64,000 nucleotides of DNA from a virus, in the IMG/VR virus record IMGVR_UViG_3300017917_001123, positions 62,001-126,000 of that record. One strand, given 5' to 3'. Below the pieces are notes generated by a model that did no database searches, had not been told where the DNA came from, and saw only the letters and a list, made by a program, of their open reading frames with translations. Shown in pieces: positions 52,697 to 61,425 of this stretch (positions within the stretch are counted from its first letter, which is position 1; each line of letters opens with the position of its first letter). Made by a program: the position numbers and the translations under genes.

Positions 52697-54892
52697 TTAC
52701 GATACAAACGTACCGCCCCCTTTCTTGTAATACGACAATGCGGCTTGGAATGATTTTTCATTCTGATCGTGAGTTGATCCAGGTAAGCTAGCCCAAATCT
52801 GTTTAACTTTATAAACTGCTTTAGTAAATTCGCCCTTCTTAACATTATCCAAGGCGCCGGCGCCTTTGATTAAATGAATTGCGGCTTTGTCTTGGCTAGC
52901 CGGTGAAAAGTCAGGCAGGTTAAGTGCTTTTTTACAGATATCCCACGTTGTAGAAAGGAACTGGTAAGCTCCAGTAGCGGTCGACGGAAGAACTCTAGTT
53001 TTTCCAGTCTTGTTGCTTGTAAACAATACTGTCATAACAAAGCGAGGATGATCTGCCCACTTATAGGCACGATTCGGCTGTCCGTCGTATTTCTGTGTGT
53101 AGGAATTAGTTGCTTTAAATGTAGGACTTTCAGGGTCAAATGTTGCGCCGGTGAACATTGTTTGATAGCCTTTGGGACCGCTTGTTCCTTCGCACACTCG
53201 GATTGTCCATAGGAACGCCGCAACGTTGTCTTCTTCAACATTGCCAGTAGGTACAGGAGGTACACCCGCAGTAGCTGGTTCTCTGTTATACGTTACAGAA
53301 GGATTCTTTCCAGGAAGACCTTTTCCTCTGTTATCAACTTCTAAGTCAGTATTTTCAAAATTGAATTGAGTCGGGTTAATATTTTCGTGCTGATCCCAAG
53401 GTTCGTGAGTAGGAACACGTTTCATAATACTAACAATATCTTCTGATTTAAAGAACTTTCCGTCAATCCAGCCATCAGCAGAAGAGCGGCCAGGTAAACT
53501 ATATAACGGTAACGGATCTGCCAAATCCGGCGGAAGTGGGGTATCTGCTACTAAAGCGTCGGGGGCAGGAGGACCATTTAAGTTTAAAACTCCCGTGCTA
53601 CTAAGAGTTAACGAGGTATCACCTTTTAGGCCGGCAGTTTTACTAGCGGCCATTTTTAAATCTGCCGCTCTAATACTAGTTGTTCCTACTGAATCGAGTT
53701 TAATTTCTTTTGATTTTAAATTAATAGCAGATGACGCAGATAATCTAAGCGCATCTGCTACAGTAATATCAAAATCATTTTCTGATTGAAGCGCAAAATT
53801 AGCCGACTTCCAATTTCCTGCGCCGCCAAATTGGAACGTGCCGTCTCTAGTTCCATTAAAAATTGTTTCACCGCCAACGTCCGCATGGAAATCATTTCCT
53901 GAGTTCATGTTAATTGAACGCCTTGCTTCAATATTAAAGTCTCGGCCAGCTCTAAGATTAAAGTCACCCTCAGAGTGAATACTTACAGAGTCTGCCGCAT
54001 AAACATCAATCTTGCCCTGTCCTGTTAATTCTATCCAAGCAGAGCCTGCGGCATTTGCGATGTAGATTAAGTCACTGCTGTTATGTAATAGAATTTGATG
54101 TCCGGTGCGTGTTCTAATTCTAAACAGTTCGTTCAATCCGTTTTTATCACCGTCGTCCATAACAAGCTGATGACCGCCAAGTCTGCTTACAAAGGCAAGT
54201 ACCTTGTTATTTTTATAACCAATTTGTCCTTTTGTAGCATTCTGAGTAGTGTCAACTGGACCGGGTGTGCTAATTCCAAAAACACCCGACGGATGCTCTC
54301 GACGTGCTGAACTAGAAGTTACTCCTCGAATGTCGTCAAGCAATAAACCTTGTTGTAATAATCTATCAGCAAAAGGATGGACAGGTTTAGTAAAATCGTT
54401 AACTACTGGCTTGCTAAGGTCTCTGTTCTTTTTTGAGAACTCAGCAACAGGTAGATATTTTGTTCCGTACTTTCTTTCTTGCTCAGGAGTAAGGGCAACA
54501 TTTTTAGATGCGGCAATACCTGGCACCATATGATTTTGATATCTATCAGGGACTACTCCGACCCAATACCCGTCGTTTCTGTTTCCTCCCATGAAGAAAC
54601 ACATAACCGTTGTCCCAATATCTGGCGGGACAAACCACATTCCGTAGGACTTTTGTACGTCGTTAAAACTTGCGCTATTATTACCTTCAAAGGAAATGCT
54701 AGTTGTTCCCCAAAACTGAGGAAGATATTTCACTGTAGCAGTATTGCCTTGCTCATCAGGAGAGCCGGTAGTTCCTTCGTAGAGAAGAACTTCAAGCCCT
54801 CCCATAAGGTCCGGGTCTAGGTTATTAACAACACGGCCTAGCCAAGGACCAGGATGTGGTAATAATATCGACTCTGTTGAATAATCTGCCAT
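52697..54892 (-). CDS. 5: Baseplate hub/spike gp5-like protein with C-terminal lambda R-type lysis domain
   Basis: A 731-residue spike protein. The N-terminal OB-like domain (PWLGRVVNNLDPDLMGGLEVLL, GMWFVPPDIGTTVMCFFMGG) is followed by the RTRTGHQILLHNSS and beta-helix region (VYAADSVSIHSEGDFNLRAG, then INMNSGNDF repeats). Residues about 550-731 match the lambda R-type endolysin (lytic transglycosylase) fold: FLWTIRVCEGTSG with the catalytic Glu, HPR, TGAYQFLSTTWD, PDFSPASQDKAAIHLI and IWASLPGS. In T4 gp5 the lysozyme lies between OB and helix and is of T4 type; here enzyme type and place differ. It should pierce and digest peptidoglycan at infection. Confidence 0.9.
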   Translation of the reverse strand: MADYSTESILLPHPGPWLGRVVNNLDPDLMGGLEVLLYEGTTGSPDEQGNTATVKYLPQFWGTTSISFEGNNSASFNDVQKSYGMWFVPPDIGTTVMCFFMGGNRNDGYWVGVVPDRYQNHMVPGIAASKNVALTPEQERKYGTKYLPVAEFSKKNRDLSKPVVNDFTKPVHPFADRLLQQGLLLDDIRGVTSSSARREHPSGVFGISTPGPVDTTQNATKGQIGYKNNKVLAFVSRLGGHQLVMDDGDKNGLNELFRIRTRTGHQILLHNSSDLIYIANAAGSAWIELTGQGKIDVYAADSVSIHSEGDFNLRAGRDFNIEARRSINMNSGNDFHADVGGETIFNGTRDGTFQFGGAGNWKSANFALQSENDFDITVADALRLSASSAINLKSKEIKLDSVGTTSIRAADLKMAASKTAGLKGDTSLTLSSTGVLNLNGPPAPDALVADTPLPPDLADPLPLYSLPGRSSADGWIDGKFFKSEDIVSIMKRVPTHEPWDQHENINPTQFNFENTDLEVDNRGKGLPGKNPSVTYNREPATAGVPPVPTGNVEEDNVAAFLWTIRVCEGTSGPKGYQTMFTGATFDPESPTFKATNSYTQKYDGQPNRAYKWADHPRFVMTVLFTSNKTGKTRVLPSTATGAYQFLSTTWDICKKALNLPDFSPASQDKAAIHLIKGAGALDNVKKGEFTKAVYKVKQIWASLPGSTHDQNEKSFQAALSYYKKGGGTFVS

Positions 54893-54895
54893 CTA

Positions 54896-57800
54896 TTAAA
54901 CCTTTGTCTGCATTAGTTTGTCAATTGGACTGTCTTTTCTTTGTGTTCCATACTGAGCGTAAGTTGTTTTTGATATTACATAGTACCCGCCGAAGCCCTG
55001 AACTTGAGCAGTTGTGTTTGCTAGACGAGATTCTACAGATCCCAATCCAGCTTGTGCGGGAGAAAGATTACTACTGCTTTCTAAATTTATGTTCATTGTA
55101 TTCAGTGTTTCTAACTTATCGAGTGTAGACTGAACAGTAAGTTGTCCGGTACCTGCGGCAAGCCCTGGAGACGGGGCGCCTTTGCTCCTGTTTAATAACG
55201 CAAGGAAACCTGCGATTCCTGGGAGGGCAAGGGCGCCTGGTAAATTTTTAATATCACCGCCAGATGCTAGAATCTTTTGAAGATCGCCTCCCGGAATATT
55301 AGCTAAAGGAGCAGTAGTTAGCGGCTGGAGTGCTGGAAGGTTTGGAATGCTTGCTCCGTAGACATGTTTCAAACTAATGCCAAGAGCTTTTAGTCCAGCA
55401 ATATCTGTATTTTCTGGAATCTTTTTAGATAACGAAACTAGCTGGGCAAGAATGTTGCTCTGCTGTTCTCCCGAAAGTCCGCTTAATTGAGCAGGATCAA
55501 TGCCAAGTTTATGTGCTAATGCTTTTGGATCAACAGGAGTACTGTTAGTAACTTCAGTAGATCTATTGCCGACGTTTGAAACTTTGTCATCAGCTGTTGT
55601 TATTCTAGAACTAATAATATTATTGTAATAGTTTTGATTTAATGTTCTTAAGTTGCCCGAATCTTGAACAAAGCTCGAAACAATACGACTTTGAGCAATA
55701 ACAGATGCTTGCTGACTTCCAGAATCGCCGACAGCAATATCGTTAAGGCCATTTGAATTAACTCTAATTCCAGAACTGTAAGGATTGTATCCGCCAACTG
55801 GATTTCCTAATCCCGGTGCGCCGCCTGGGTTGTCAAAGCCATTAATTAATGCCCGGCCTACTGCTACCAGTCCACCAACTTGCGCGGCAAAGTTTAAAGC
55901 AGTTTGAGCTTGTTGGAGGGCACCGTTAATTGGAGCAATAGCATTGTCAACTCGTTGAACCGTAGTTTGAAGTGCTCTATCAACACCACCGAGTGCTCCG
56001 CCGACTGCGTTTGAAAAGTTTGATAATAGTCCAGGAAGACCAACAGTCGGTAGTCCCCTACTGATTAAGTTTAGCAACGAAGCATCAGATGCTCTTGCTC
56101 CACGTTTGCTTACACTAGACGGTGCTGTATCTTTTGTTGTCTTTGTTCCTTCTTGAATACTCTTCTCAGGAGACGATGCTGTTTTAATAGACTTTGCTGT
56201 TACCTTTTGCCCAGGCATTCGAATGGCTGTAAATTTTTGTTCAAACTTACCTTCTCTAAAAGAATGGTAGACTTTATTGACCTGGTATATTCCGCTAAAA
56301 GGTAACAGGCCTTCTCCAAAATCTGCCCAGCCATCTCGTTTAATGTCTTTAGGATTTCTAAAATTAACATCAATAAAAACTGTACCACCGAGATATGCGG
56401 CTTGTCCGTCGACTGTTTGTCCTGGATTTTTTGGATCTACTTTTTCTTCTTGATTTCCAAAATTATTTGTAACAAGATAAAAAGGATCTCCTACAATGTC
56501 AAGATCAATAACGTGTAGATTGTTAGTATCTAACAATGTTTTATGAATAGCAAGACCTAATTGAAGATACGGTGATGTTTGCGAAGCTACTGCTGTGCCG
56601 CCTTCTGGACTACTTAAAGTCAATGACGGATCAACTTTCTTTGGTGTGCCGGGCTCATCTCTTTCTTTACTGTGTTTGCTTTCTGATTCTTTTAAGTTAT
56701 CTGTATTAGATGCTCCGGCGGCTTGAGTAGTGCCGTTAGAATCTTTATTACCTAGCTTATAGGGACGAGACTGTGTCCACAAATGATTGAATCTTAATTT
56801 AAAATTAAGTATGTCAACATTTTTTCCAGTATAATAATAGTTGTAGGATCTTCGAATTATGTCCTTAAGTCCGTCGACATCGTAAATTCCAGAAGCATAT
56901 CCTGGCAAAACACTATAATGAACTTTATAAGGACGTACTTTAAAGGTGTATGTATAATTTAAAGAACCAGTTTTTGAATTTGTGTCGGGTTTAATTTCGT
57001 CTATACTAACCGTAACTCTAAACCAGTTTACTAAGCCGTCCGGCGAAGACTTTGCTTTTTCAATATCGTCTAATACCTGTTTTGTGTAGGTGCTGTCCCT
57101 AACTACTGCTGTAATAATATCTGTAATCGATGCGCCTGCCGCAAAAGAAACTGTTTCCGATGTAGGGTCATACTCAACTTTAGAAAGGTCTTCTGCTGTC
57201 TTTGTTGCGTTTTTATCAGTTTTATCTTTTGGGCTTGGAAAGTTATAGACTTGATTTGAACGAAGTTCCTCGTTCATTTTACTACTAGCAATAGGACTTT
57301 TTTCTCCTACAACTTCTCCCTTCTCATCTAAAAATTGAATCTTATAGGAATTAAACTGTTTTGTTTCTTCCGAGCCAGTATCTTGTTTTCTAGATTGTTC
57401 AACTTGTTTTACAAGATTGTCAAGGACATCAAAAACTTTACTACCTCTCATCTTTATAGATGTTTGTAACTGACCGTCAGAACCTAAGCCAGTTGCGTTG
57501 AATGCGTTGGCGGCACACTTATAAACTGTACCTCTTTCTGTTGTTTCAAGGTGTATCTGATTGATGTTGATTGGAATAAAACGTGTTGTTCCTGGAATTA
57601 CTTCCGGAGCAGGCAAAGGATCAGAAGAGTTTTTAGTTTTCTTGTATCCAATAAACTCTACTTTTAGTACAAACGGTGCTGACATGTGATGATCATACCC
57701 AGCAGCCAAAGCATTTACTCTTAAGGATTCAATAAAGCCATTAATACTAAAGGGCTCAGTTACATCAAATCTTACAGATACAGGTTCAGAGCCGTTAAGG

Positions 57801-58207
57801 ACTCCCCAGTTACTGTTAATTTCTACGTTATCAATATAGAAATCAAATCTACCGTAACCTGTACTGTTAAATTCTTTCAATAACTCATTGGCTTCGTCGC
57901 CAGTCGGTCCGCTGGCAGGGGTGTTTTCATTTAGTTCAAACAAGGTAGCATCGGCTGTTTGAGTACCTTTGCCTTTTCCGCTAGATTTTAAAACTACGTA
58001 CTGAAGGTCATAGTTTGATTTATAAAGTAAAGATGAGTCATTATACTCAGTTCTTGACAGAACTGCTAATGTCCAGATGTAGTTGTAACTTCTATAATTG
58101 TGTAAAATATTATAGTTTTCAATGTCCAGATACTTTGGAGCATTCTCTCCAATATATATGTCATTGATTTGTTGTTCTTCAGATCTAATTGTAATTTCTT
58201 CTGCCAT
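54896..58207 (-). CDS. Baseplate hub-region structural protein (gp27-like candidate)
   Basis: An 1103-residue protein between gp53 and gp5. The first two thirds are beta-rich (GRFDFYIDNVEINSNWGVLN, SVRFDVTEPFSINGFIESL, FVLKVEFIGYKK), and FSGIYQVNKVYHSFREGKFEQKFTAIR (about 645-672) looks like the hub-domain ending of gp27/gpD-type proteins. The last 400 residues are low-complexity Ala/Gly/Pro/Leu segments with possible long helices and disorder. gp27 in T4 is 391 residues, so the identity is tentative, but a hub position next to gp5 is well supported by gene order. Confidence 0.65.
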   Translation of the reverse strand: MAEEITIRSEEQQINDIYIGENAPKYLDIENYNILHNYRSYNYIWTLAVLSRTEYNDSSLLYKSNYDLQYVVLKSSGKGKGTQTADATLFELNENTPASGPTGDEANELLKEFNSTGYGRFDFYIDNVEINSNWGVLNGSEPVSVRFDVTEPFSINGFIESLRVNALAAGYDHHMSAPFVLKVEFIGYKKTKNSSDPLPAPEVIPGTTRFIPININQIHLETTERGTVYKCAANAFNATGLGSDGQLQTSIKMRGSKVFDVLDNLVKQVEQSRKQDTGSEETKQFNSYKIQFLDEKGEVVGEKSPIASSKMNEELRSNQVYNFPSPKDKTDKNATKTAEDLSKVEYDPTSETVSFAAGASITDIITAVVRDSTYTKQVLDDIEKAKSSPDGLVNWFRVTVSIDEIKPDTNSKTGSLNYTYTFKVRPYKVHYSVLPGYASGIYDVDGLKDIIRRSYNYYYTGKNVDILNFKLRFNHLWTQSRPYKLGNKDSNGTTQAAGASNTDNLKESESKHSKERDEPGTPKKVDPSLTLSSPEGGTAVASQTSPYLQLGLAIHKTLLDTNNLHVIDLDIVGDPFYLVTNNFGNQEEKVDPKNPGQTVDGQAAYLGGTVFIDVNFRNPKDIKRDGWADFGEGLLPFSGIYQVNKVYHSFREGKFEQKFTAIRMPGQKVTAKSIKTASSPEKSIQEGTKTTKDTAPSSVSKRGARASDASLLNLISRGLPTVGLPGLLSNFSNAVGGALGGVDRALQTTVQRVDNAIAPINGALQQAQTALNFAAQVGGLVAVGRALINGFDNPGGAPGLGNPVGGYNPYSSGIRVNSNGLNDIAVGDSGSQQASVIAQSRIVSSFVQDSGNLRTLNQNYYNNIISSRITTADDKVSNVGNRSTEVTNSTPVDPKALAHKLGIDPAQLSGLSGEQQSNILAQLVSLSKKIPENTDIAGLKALGISLKHVYGASIPNLPALQPLTTAPLANIPGGDLQKILASGGDIKNLPGALALPGIAGFLALLNRSKGAPSPGLAAGTGQLTVQSTLDKLETLNTMNINLESSSNLSPAQAGLGSVESRLANTTAQVQGFGGYYVISKTTYAQYGTQRKDSPIDKLMQTKV

Positions 58208-58208
58208 A

Positions 58209-58508
58209 TTACAATCCTAGTGCCTTTTTAACTGTAGTAGTCTGAGGAATAAAAATTCTTTGTCCCGGGATTAGATCGTAAATCGGATCTCTAAGAATGT
58301 CTTTATTTCTTGCCGCAAATACCCACCAAAGACCTGCGTCCTGATAAAGGTCGTATGCTAGTAAATCTGGTCGGTGTTTATACTGTGCGGTTACTTCCCA
58401 CTGAACATCATTAGGCAACGAAGGAATTTTTCTATAGTCGGCGACATCTAAAAATCCTCTAGTCTGACTTGTTGTGTAGAAAGGGCTAGTTCTAGAATAT
58501 GTTGCCAT
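58209..58508 (-). CDS. 53: Baseplate wedge protein gp53-like (LysM-like)
   Basis: A 99-residue protein. WEVTAQYKHRPDLLAYDLYQ, DAGLWWVFAARNKDILRDPI and YDLIPGQRIFIP form the typical gp53 pattern, in which a LysM-like fold clamps the wedge ring. T4 gp53 is 196 residues, so this is a reduced version, as in many marine T4-like phages. Its ATG overlaps the stop of the gp48/54-like gene (TAATG) and it ends one base before the hub gene. Confidence 0.88.
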   Translation of the reverse strand: MATYSRTSPFYTTSQTRGFLDVADYRKIPSLPNDVQWEVTAQYKHRPDLLAYDLYQDAGLWWVFAARNKDILRDPIYDLIPGQRIFIPQTTTVKKALGL

Positions 58509-59332
58509 TAGATATATCCTTTATCTGTATTTTTGCCTGATAAGAAATCATCAATGCTAAACTCTAACTGTTCTTTTCTACTATATTGAACAGCTAGATC
58601 TAGTGTTAATGTACAAAGAGTAGGAACAAAGGAGTTTCCGTAATCTTTAATACCTTGACCTACTTGAATGTAGTCAACTCCATCTGGGTATTCTAATTTC
58701 CAACTTTGAACAACAACCGGAACGTTCTGTAACATTGCGTTACCAAAAGCATGTAGTCTACAAACAGGCGGAGGTGCTCCGGCATTTTTATCTGAACCCC
58801 AACGCATTTTAGTCAGTGTTCTTAATAAATGCTGAACACCTAATATTAAAGATGCTTCGTATTCGTTCTGTGCTGTAAACTTTCCAGTAATTTGTATCGG
58901 GCCAACTGTGCTATTTTTAAAAGCATAAGATGCGTAGTTGCTGTGAGTAGGAGCTACCGTTTGATATACTGCCTGATTGCTAACAGTAATTGACGGAGTA
59001 TATGGAAATACAATTCCTTTAGTTCTTTGAAGAGGTCTAGTTGAGCCAGCGTTTGGGCCGCCACCTAGGCCAGTTAAGTATTCTGGAGGAACTTCTAAAC
59101 GAGCACGTAGATCTCTAGCAACTTTTCCTGCCCAAGAAATTTTAGGAGCGGCAGATGTTTTGCCTTTTGTTAGATCTTCGGCCTTGCCCTGTATTCTATC
59201 AGATGATGGTGATGGTGATTCGGGCGAGGTTGGCTTTAGTGGATTCGCATCGGTTTGGACTCCGTCGACTATATCGCCCTTTTCAGACGGAACGACTGAA
59301 GCAACTTTTTGAGAATCTGTAAGATTTGTCAT
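58508..59332 (-). CDS. Baseplate tail-tube cap/initiator (gp48 or gp54-like)
   Basis: A 274-residue protein, first gene of the minus-strand block. The first 75 residues are disordered (Ser/Pro/Lys-rich). The conserved part begins at PPEYLTGLGGGPNAGS and GIVFPYTPSITVSNQAVYQTV, then VGPIQITGKFTAQNEYEASL and GNSFVPTLCTLTLDLAVQYS. VFPYTPSIxxxxxAxY...HSNY is shared by tube-cap-type baseplate proteins of marine T4-like phages. I cannot separate gp48 from gp54. Ribosome-binding site AGAGGA; a box GTTAAATA lies upstream. Confidence 0.65.
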   Translation of the reverse strand: MTNLTDSQKVASVVPSEKGDIVDGVQTDANPLKPTSPESPSPSSDRIQGKAEDLTKGKTSAAPKISWAGKVARDLRARLEVPPEYLTGLGGGPNAGSTRPLQRTKGIVFPYTPSITVSNQAVYQTVAPTHSNYASYAFKNSTVGPIQITGKFTAQNEYEASLILGVQHLLRTLTKMRWGSDKNAGAPPPVCRLHAFGNAMLQNVPVVVQSWKLEYPDGVDYIQVGQGIKDYGNSFVPTLCTLTLDLAVQYSRKEQLEFSIDDFLSGKNTDKGYI

Positions 59333-59351
59333 TATTTTATTCCTCTATAGC

Positions 59352-59371
59352 TTATTTAACCTGGTAAATAA
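59352..59371. promoter_or_regulatory. Palindrome holding opposed TAAATA boxes in the divergent region
   Basis: TTATTTA (59352-59358), ACCTGG, TAAATAA (59365-59371) is a perfect inverted repeat. It offers TAAATA on both strands, so it could hold the late promoter for the structural block on the minus side, or act as a protein-binding site. The opposite direction carries a clear sigma70 promoter for gp55 immediately afterwards. Confidence 0.4.
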
Positions 59372-59393
59372 AGTACCAAGATAATAAAAAGTC

Positions 59394-59421
59394 TTGACTT
59401 GTTATTATTTTCTGTTATAAT
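59394..59421 (+). promoter_or_regulatory. Sigma70-type promoter for gp55
   Basis: TTGACT (59394-59399), 16-base spacer, TATAAT (59416-59421). Ribosome-binding site GGGAG (59428-59432) precedes the ATG at 59444. Confidence 0.8.
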
Positions 59422-59443
59422 ATTAGTGGGAGATTCTATACTA

Positions 59444-60364
59444 ATGACAACAACAATAACAACTACAAGAAAAGTCAAGTACCTTAATAACCGCGACTTG
59501 CTCGCAGAAATTCACAAAAGCAAGAACTCGTTTAGTAGCTTTACAAAGCAGGAATATAGCCAGTACGACATTATTTTACCAAGTTTAGACAAAATTAATA
59601 TCCGTACAATCGCTGATGCTAAACGTGCTAGAGCAAAACGTATGGGCATTGAAGCATTTAATGCCGCAAGAGCCGCAGGTGATAAAAAGGTAAAACTAGC
59701 TGAACTAACGCCAGACTACAAAACCATTGCTAAGACAGACGTTATTATAAGAATTATGACGTTTGAGCACATTCCGCTAGCACCGGGTAGAAAGAAAACA
59801 ACTAAAACAACTGCCGACGCTCACGAAAAAGTAAATTTTCCACCATTCCAACATTGGAAGTTTGATGATAATGACAACCTAGAGTGCGTAGGTAAAAGTC
59901 ACTGGAAGGGCGGAATTAAGACAGGCAAGTTTTCAAAGGATCACGGACGCATTACTGAAAACTTAGGAAAGATGTTTATTAAACTAAGCGAACGTTATGC
60001 TCAAAGATCGAACTGGCGCGGTTATACCTACATCGACGAAATGAAGGGGCAGGCAATTTTACAGCTGAGTCAAATCGGTCTACAGTTTGATGAGTCCAAA
60101 TCCGAAAACCCGTTTGCTTACTATACTGCCGCAGTTACTAATAGCTTTACCAGAATTCTTAATATTGAGAAGAAGAGTCAAAACATTAGGGACGACTTGT
60201 TAGAACAGAACGGTTTAACCCCATCAATGACTAGACAAAACAGTCAAGAGTTTGCCGAGGAAATTGCTCGCCAAGCAGAACTTTACAAAAATATGCGTAT
60301 GCCTAAGTCTGAAGAAGAACCAGTTGAAGAAGAGGGCAACGAAGAAGGAGAAGAGCAGGCTTGA
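59444..60364 (+). CDS. 55: Late-promoter sigma factor gp55
   Basis: A 306-residue protein. SNWRGYTYIDEMKGQAILQL, SENPFAYYTAAVTNSFTRIL and NIEKKSQNIRDDLLEQNGLTP are the sigma-2-like core of T4-type gp55, which directs host RNA polymerase to TATAAATA late boxes. The N-terminal 140 residues are longer than in T4 gp55 (185 residues in all). T4 gp55 ends in a hydrophobic clamp-binding tail; here the end is acidic (EEEPVEEEGNEEGEEQA) with no such motif. I reject the upstream ATG at 59399, which lies inside the promoter. Confidence 0.93.
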   Translation: MTTTITTTRKVKYLNNRDLLAEIHKSKNSFSSFTKQEYSQYDIILPSLDKINIRTIADAKRARAKRMGIEAFNAARAAGDKKVKLAELTPDYKTIAKTDVIIRIMTFEHIPLAPGRKKTTKTTADAHEKVNFPPFQHWKFDDNDNLECVGKSHWKGGIKTGKFSKDHGRITENLGKMFIKLSERYAQRSNWRGYTYIDEMKGQAILQLSQIGLQFDESKSENPFAYYTAAVTNSFTRILNIEKKSQNIRDDLLEQNGLTPSMTRQNSQEFAEEIARQAELYKNMRMPKSEEEPVEEEGNEEGEEQA

Positions 60365-60378
60365 TTTGCCTGTTCTTC
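60350..60378 (+). promoter_or_regulatory. Hairpin spanning the gp55 stop codon
   Basis: GAAGAGCAGGC (60350-60360) pairs with GCCTGTTCTTC (60368-60378), an 11-bp stem with one G-U pair and loop TTGATTT. No T run follows, so it is not a standard terminator. It covers the -35 region of the gp47 promoter and may stabilise gp55 mRNA or dampen read-through. Confidence 0.5.
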
Positions 60379-60390
60379 ATCTGCTATACT
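60361..60390 (+). promoter_or_regulatory. Probable sigma70-type promoter for gp47-gp46
   Basis: TTGATT (60361-60366), 18-base spacer, TATACT (60385-60390), weaker than the others in this window. AGGAGG lies just before the ATG at 60409. Confidence 0.6.
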
Positions 60391-60408
60391 AACACACAGG
60401 AGGACTGA

Positions 60409-61422
60409 ATGGGTCTATTCAAAAAAGTAGCGTGTTTTACCGATATACATTTTGGTTTAAAATCTAACAGCCAAATACACAATCAAGATTGTGAAGAGTT
60501 TGTTGACTGGTTCATCGAAACAGCAAAAAAGGAAGGGTGCGACACCGCAATTTTCCTGGGCGACTGGCATCATAACCGCAACAGCATTAACCTAGTTACA
60601 CTGGATTCTAGCATTAGATGTTTAGAAAAACTAGGAGCGGCCTTTGATCAATTCTTTTGGTTCCCCGGTAATCACGATTTATTTTACAAAGACAAGCGAG
60701 ATGTTCACAGCTCTGCCTTTGGTAGACACATTCCGGGTGTTACTGTTGTTGAAAAGGTAACAACAGTTAACGATGTAACTCTTGTTCCGTGGTTAGTCGG
60801 TGAAGAGTGGAAGAATATCAGCAAAGTTAAGAGCAAATATATGTTCGGTCACTTTGAACTTCCCTTATTTTACATGAACGCAATGGTTCAAATGCCTGAT
60901 CACGGCGAGCTCCAAGTTGAGCATTTCCAGCATCAAGATTATGTATTCTCAGGACACTTCCACAAACGACAGTCTCGTGATAAAATTCACTATATTGGTA
61001 ACGCTTTCCCGCACAACTTTGCGGATACTTGGGATGACTCAAGAGGAATGATGGTATTAGAATGGGGCGGTGAACCAACATATATAGATTGGCCTGACTG
61101 TCCAAAGTTCAGAACTATCAAACTGAGCGAGCTTATTGATAAAGCAGACGAGGTTCTAAAGTCAAAAATGTATCTTAAGGTACATCTAGACTGCGACATA
61201 ACATATGAAGAAGCAAACTTCATTAAAGAAAACTACATGACGCAGTATGATATCCGAGAACTTAGCCTTATTCAAGAAAAGAATAACATAGAAGGTGTTG
61301 TTGACGATAATCCTGACGCAAAATTTGAATCAGTAGATCAAATTGTTACTGAGCAACTTGTAAGTATTGACTCAGAACAGTTTGACCAGAAACTATTACT
61401 AGACATTTACCACGGACTATAA
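60409..61422 (+). CDS. 47: Recombination endonuclease subunit gp47 (Mre11/SbcD-like)
   Basis: A 337-residue metallophosphoesterase. FTDIHFG (D-x-H), FLGDWHHN (GDxxH), FPGNHD (GNHD) and FSGHFHKR (GHxH) are the four ordered metal motifs. It works with gp46 as the Mre11-Rad50-like complex that resects DNA ends for recombination-dependent replication and takes part in host DNA breakdown. gp46 follows three bases after its stop. Confidence 0.96.
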   Translation: MGLFKKVACFTDIHFGLKSNSQIHNQDCEEFVDWFIETAKKEGCDTAIFLGDWHHNRNSINLVTLDSSIRCLEKLGAAFDQFFWFPGNHDLFYKDKRDVHSSAFGRHIPGVTVVEKVTTVNDVTLVPWLVGEEWKNISKVKSKYMFGHFELPLFYMNAMVQMPDHGELQVEHFQHQDYVFSGHFHKRQSRDKIHYIGNAFPHNFADTWDDSRGMMVLEWGGEPTYIDWPDCPKFRTIKLSELIDKADEVLKSKMYLKVHLDCDITYEEANFIKENYMTQYDIRELSLIQEKNNIEGVVDDNPDAKFESVDQIVTEQLVSIDSEQFDQKLLLDIYHGL

Positions 61423-61425
61423 CGC

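Noticed and set aside
59399-59443. Longer N-terminus for gp55 starting at ATG 59399.
   Set aside because: The codons coincide with the -35 to -10 promoter region; the ATG at 59444 follows GGGAG.
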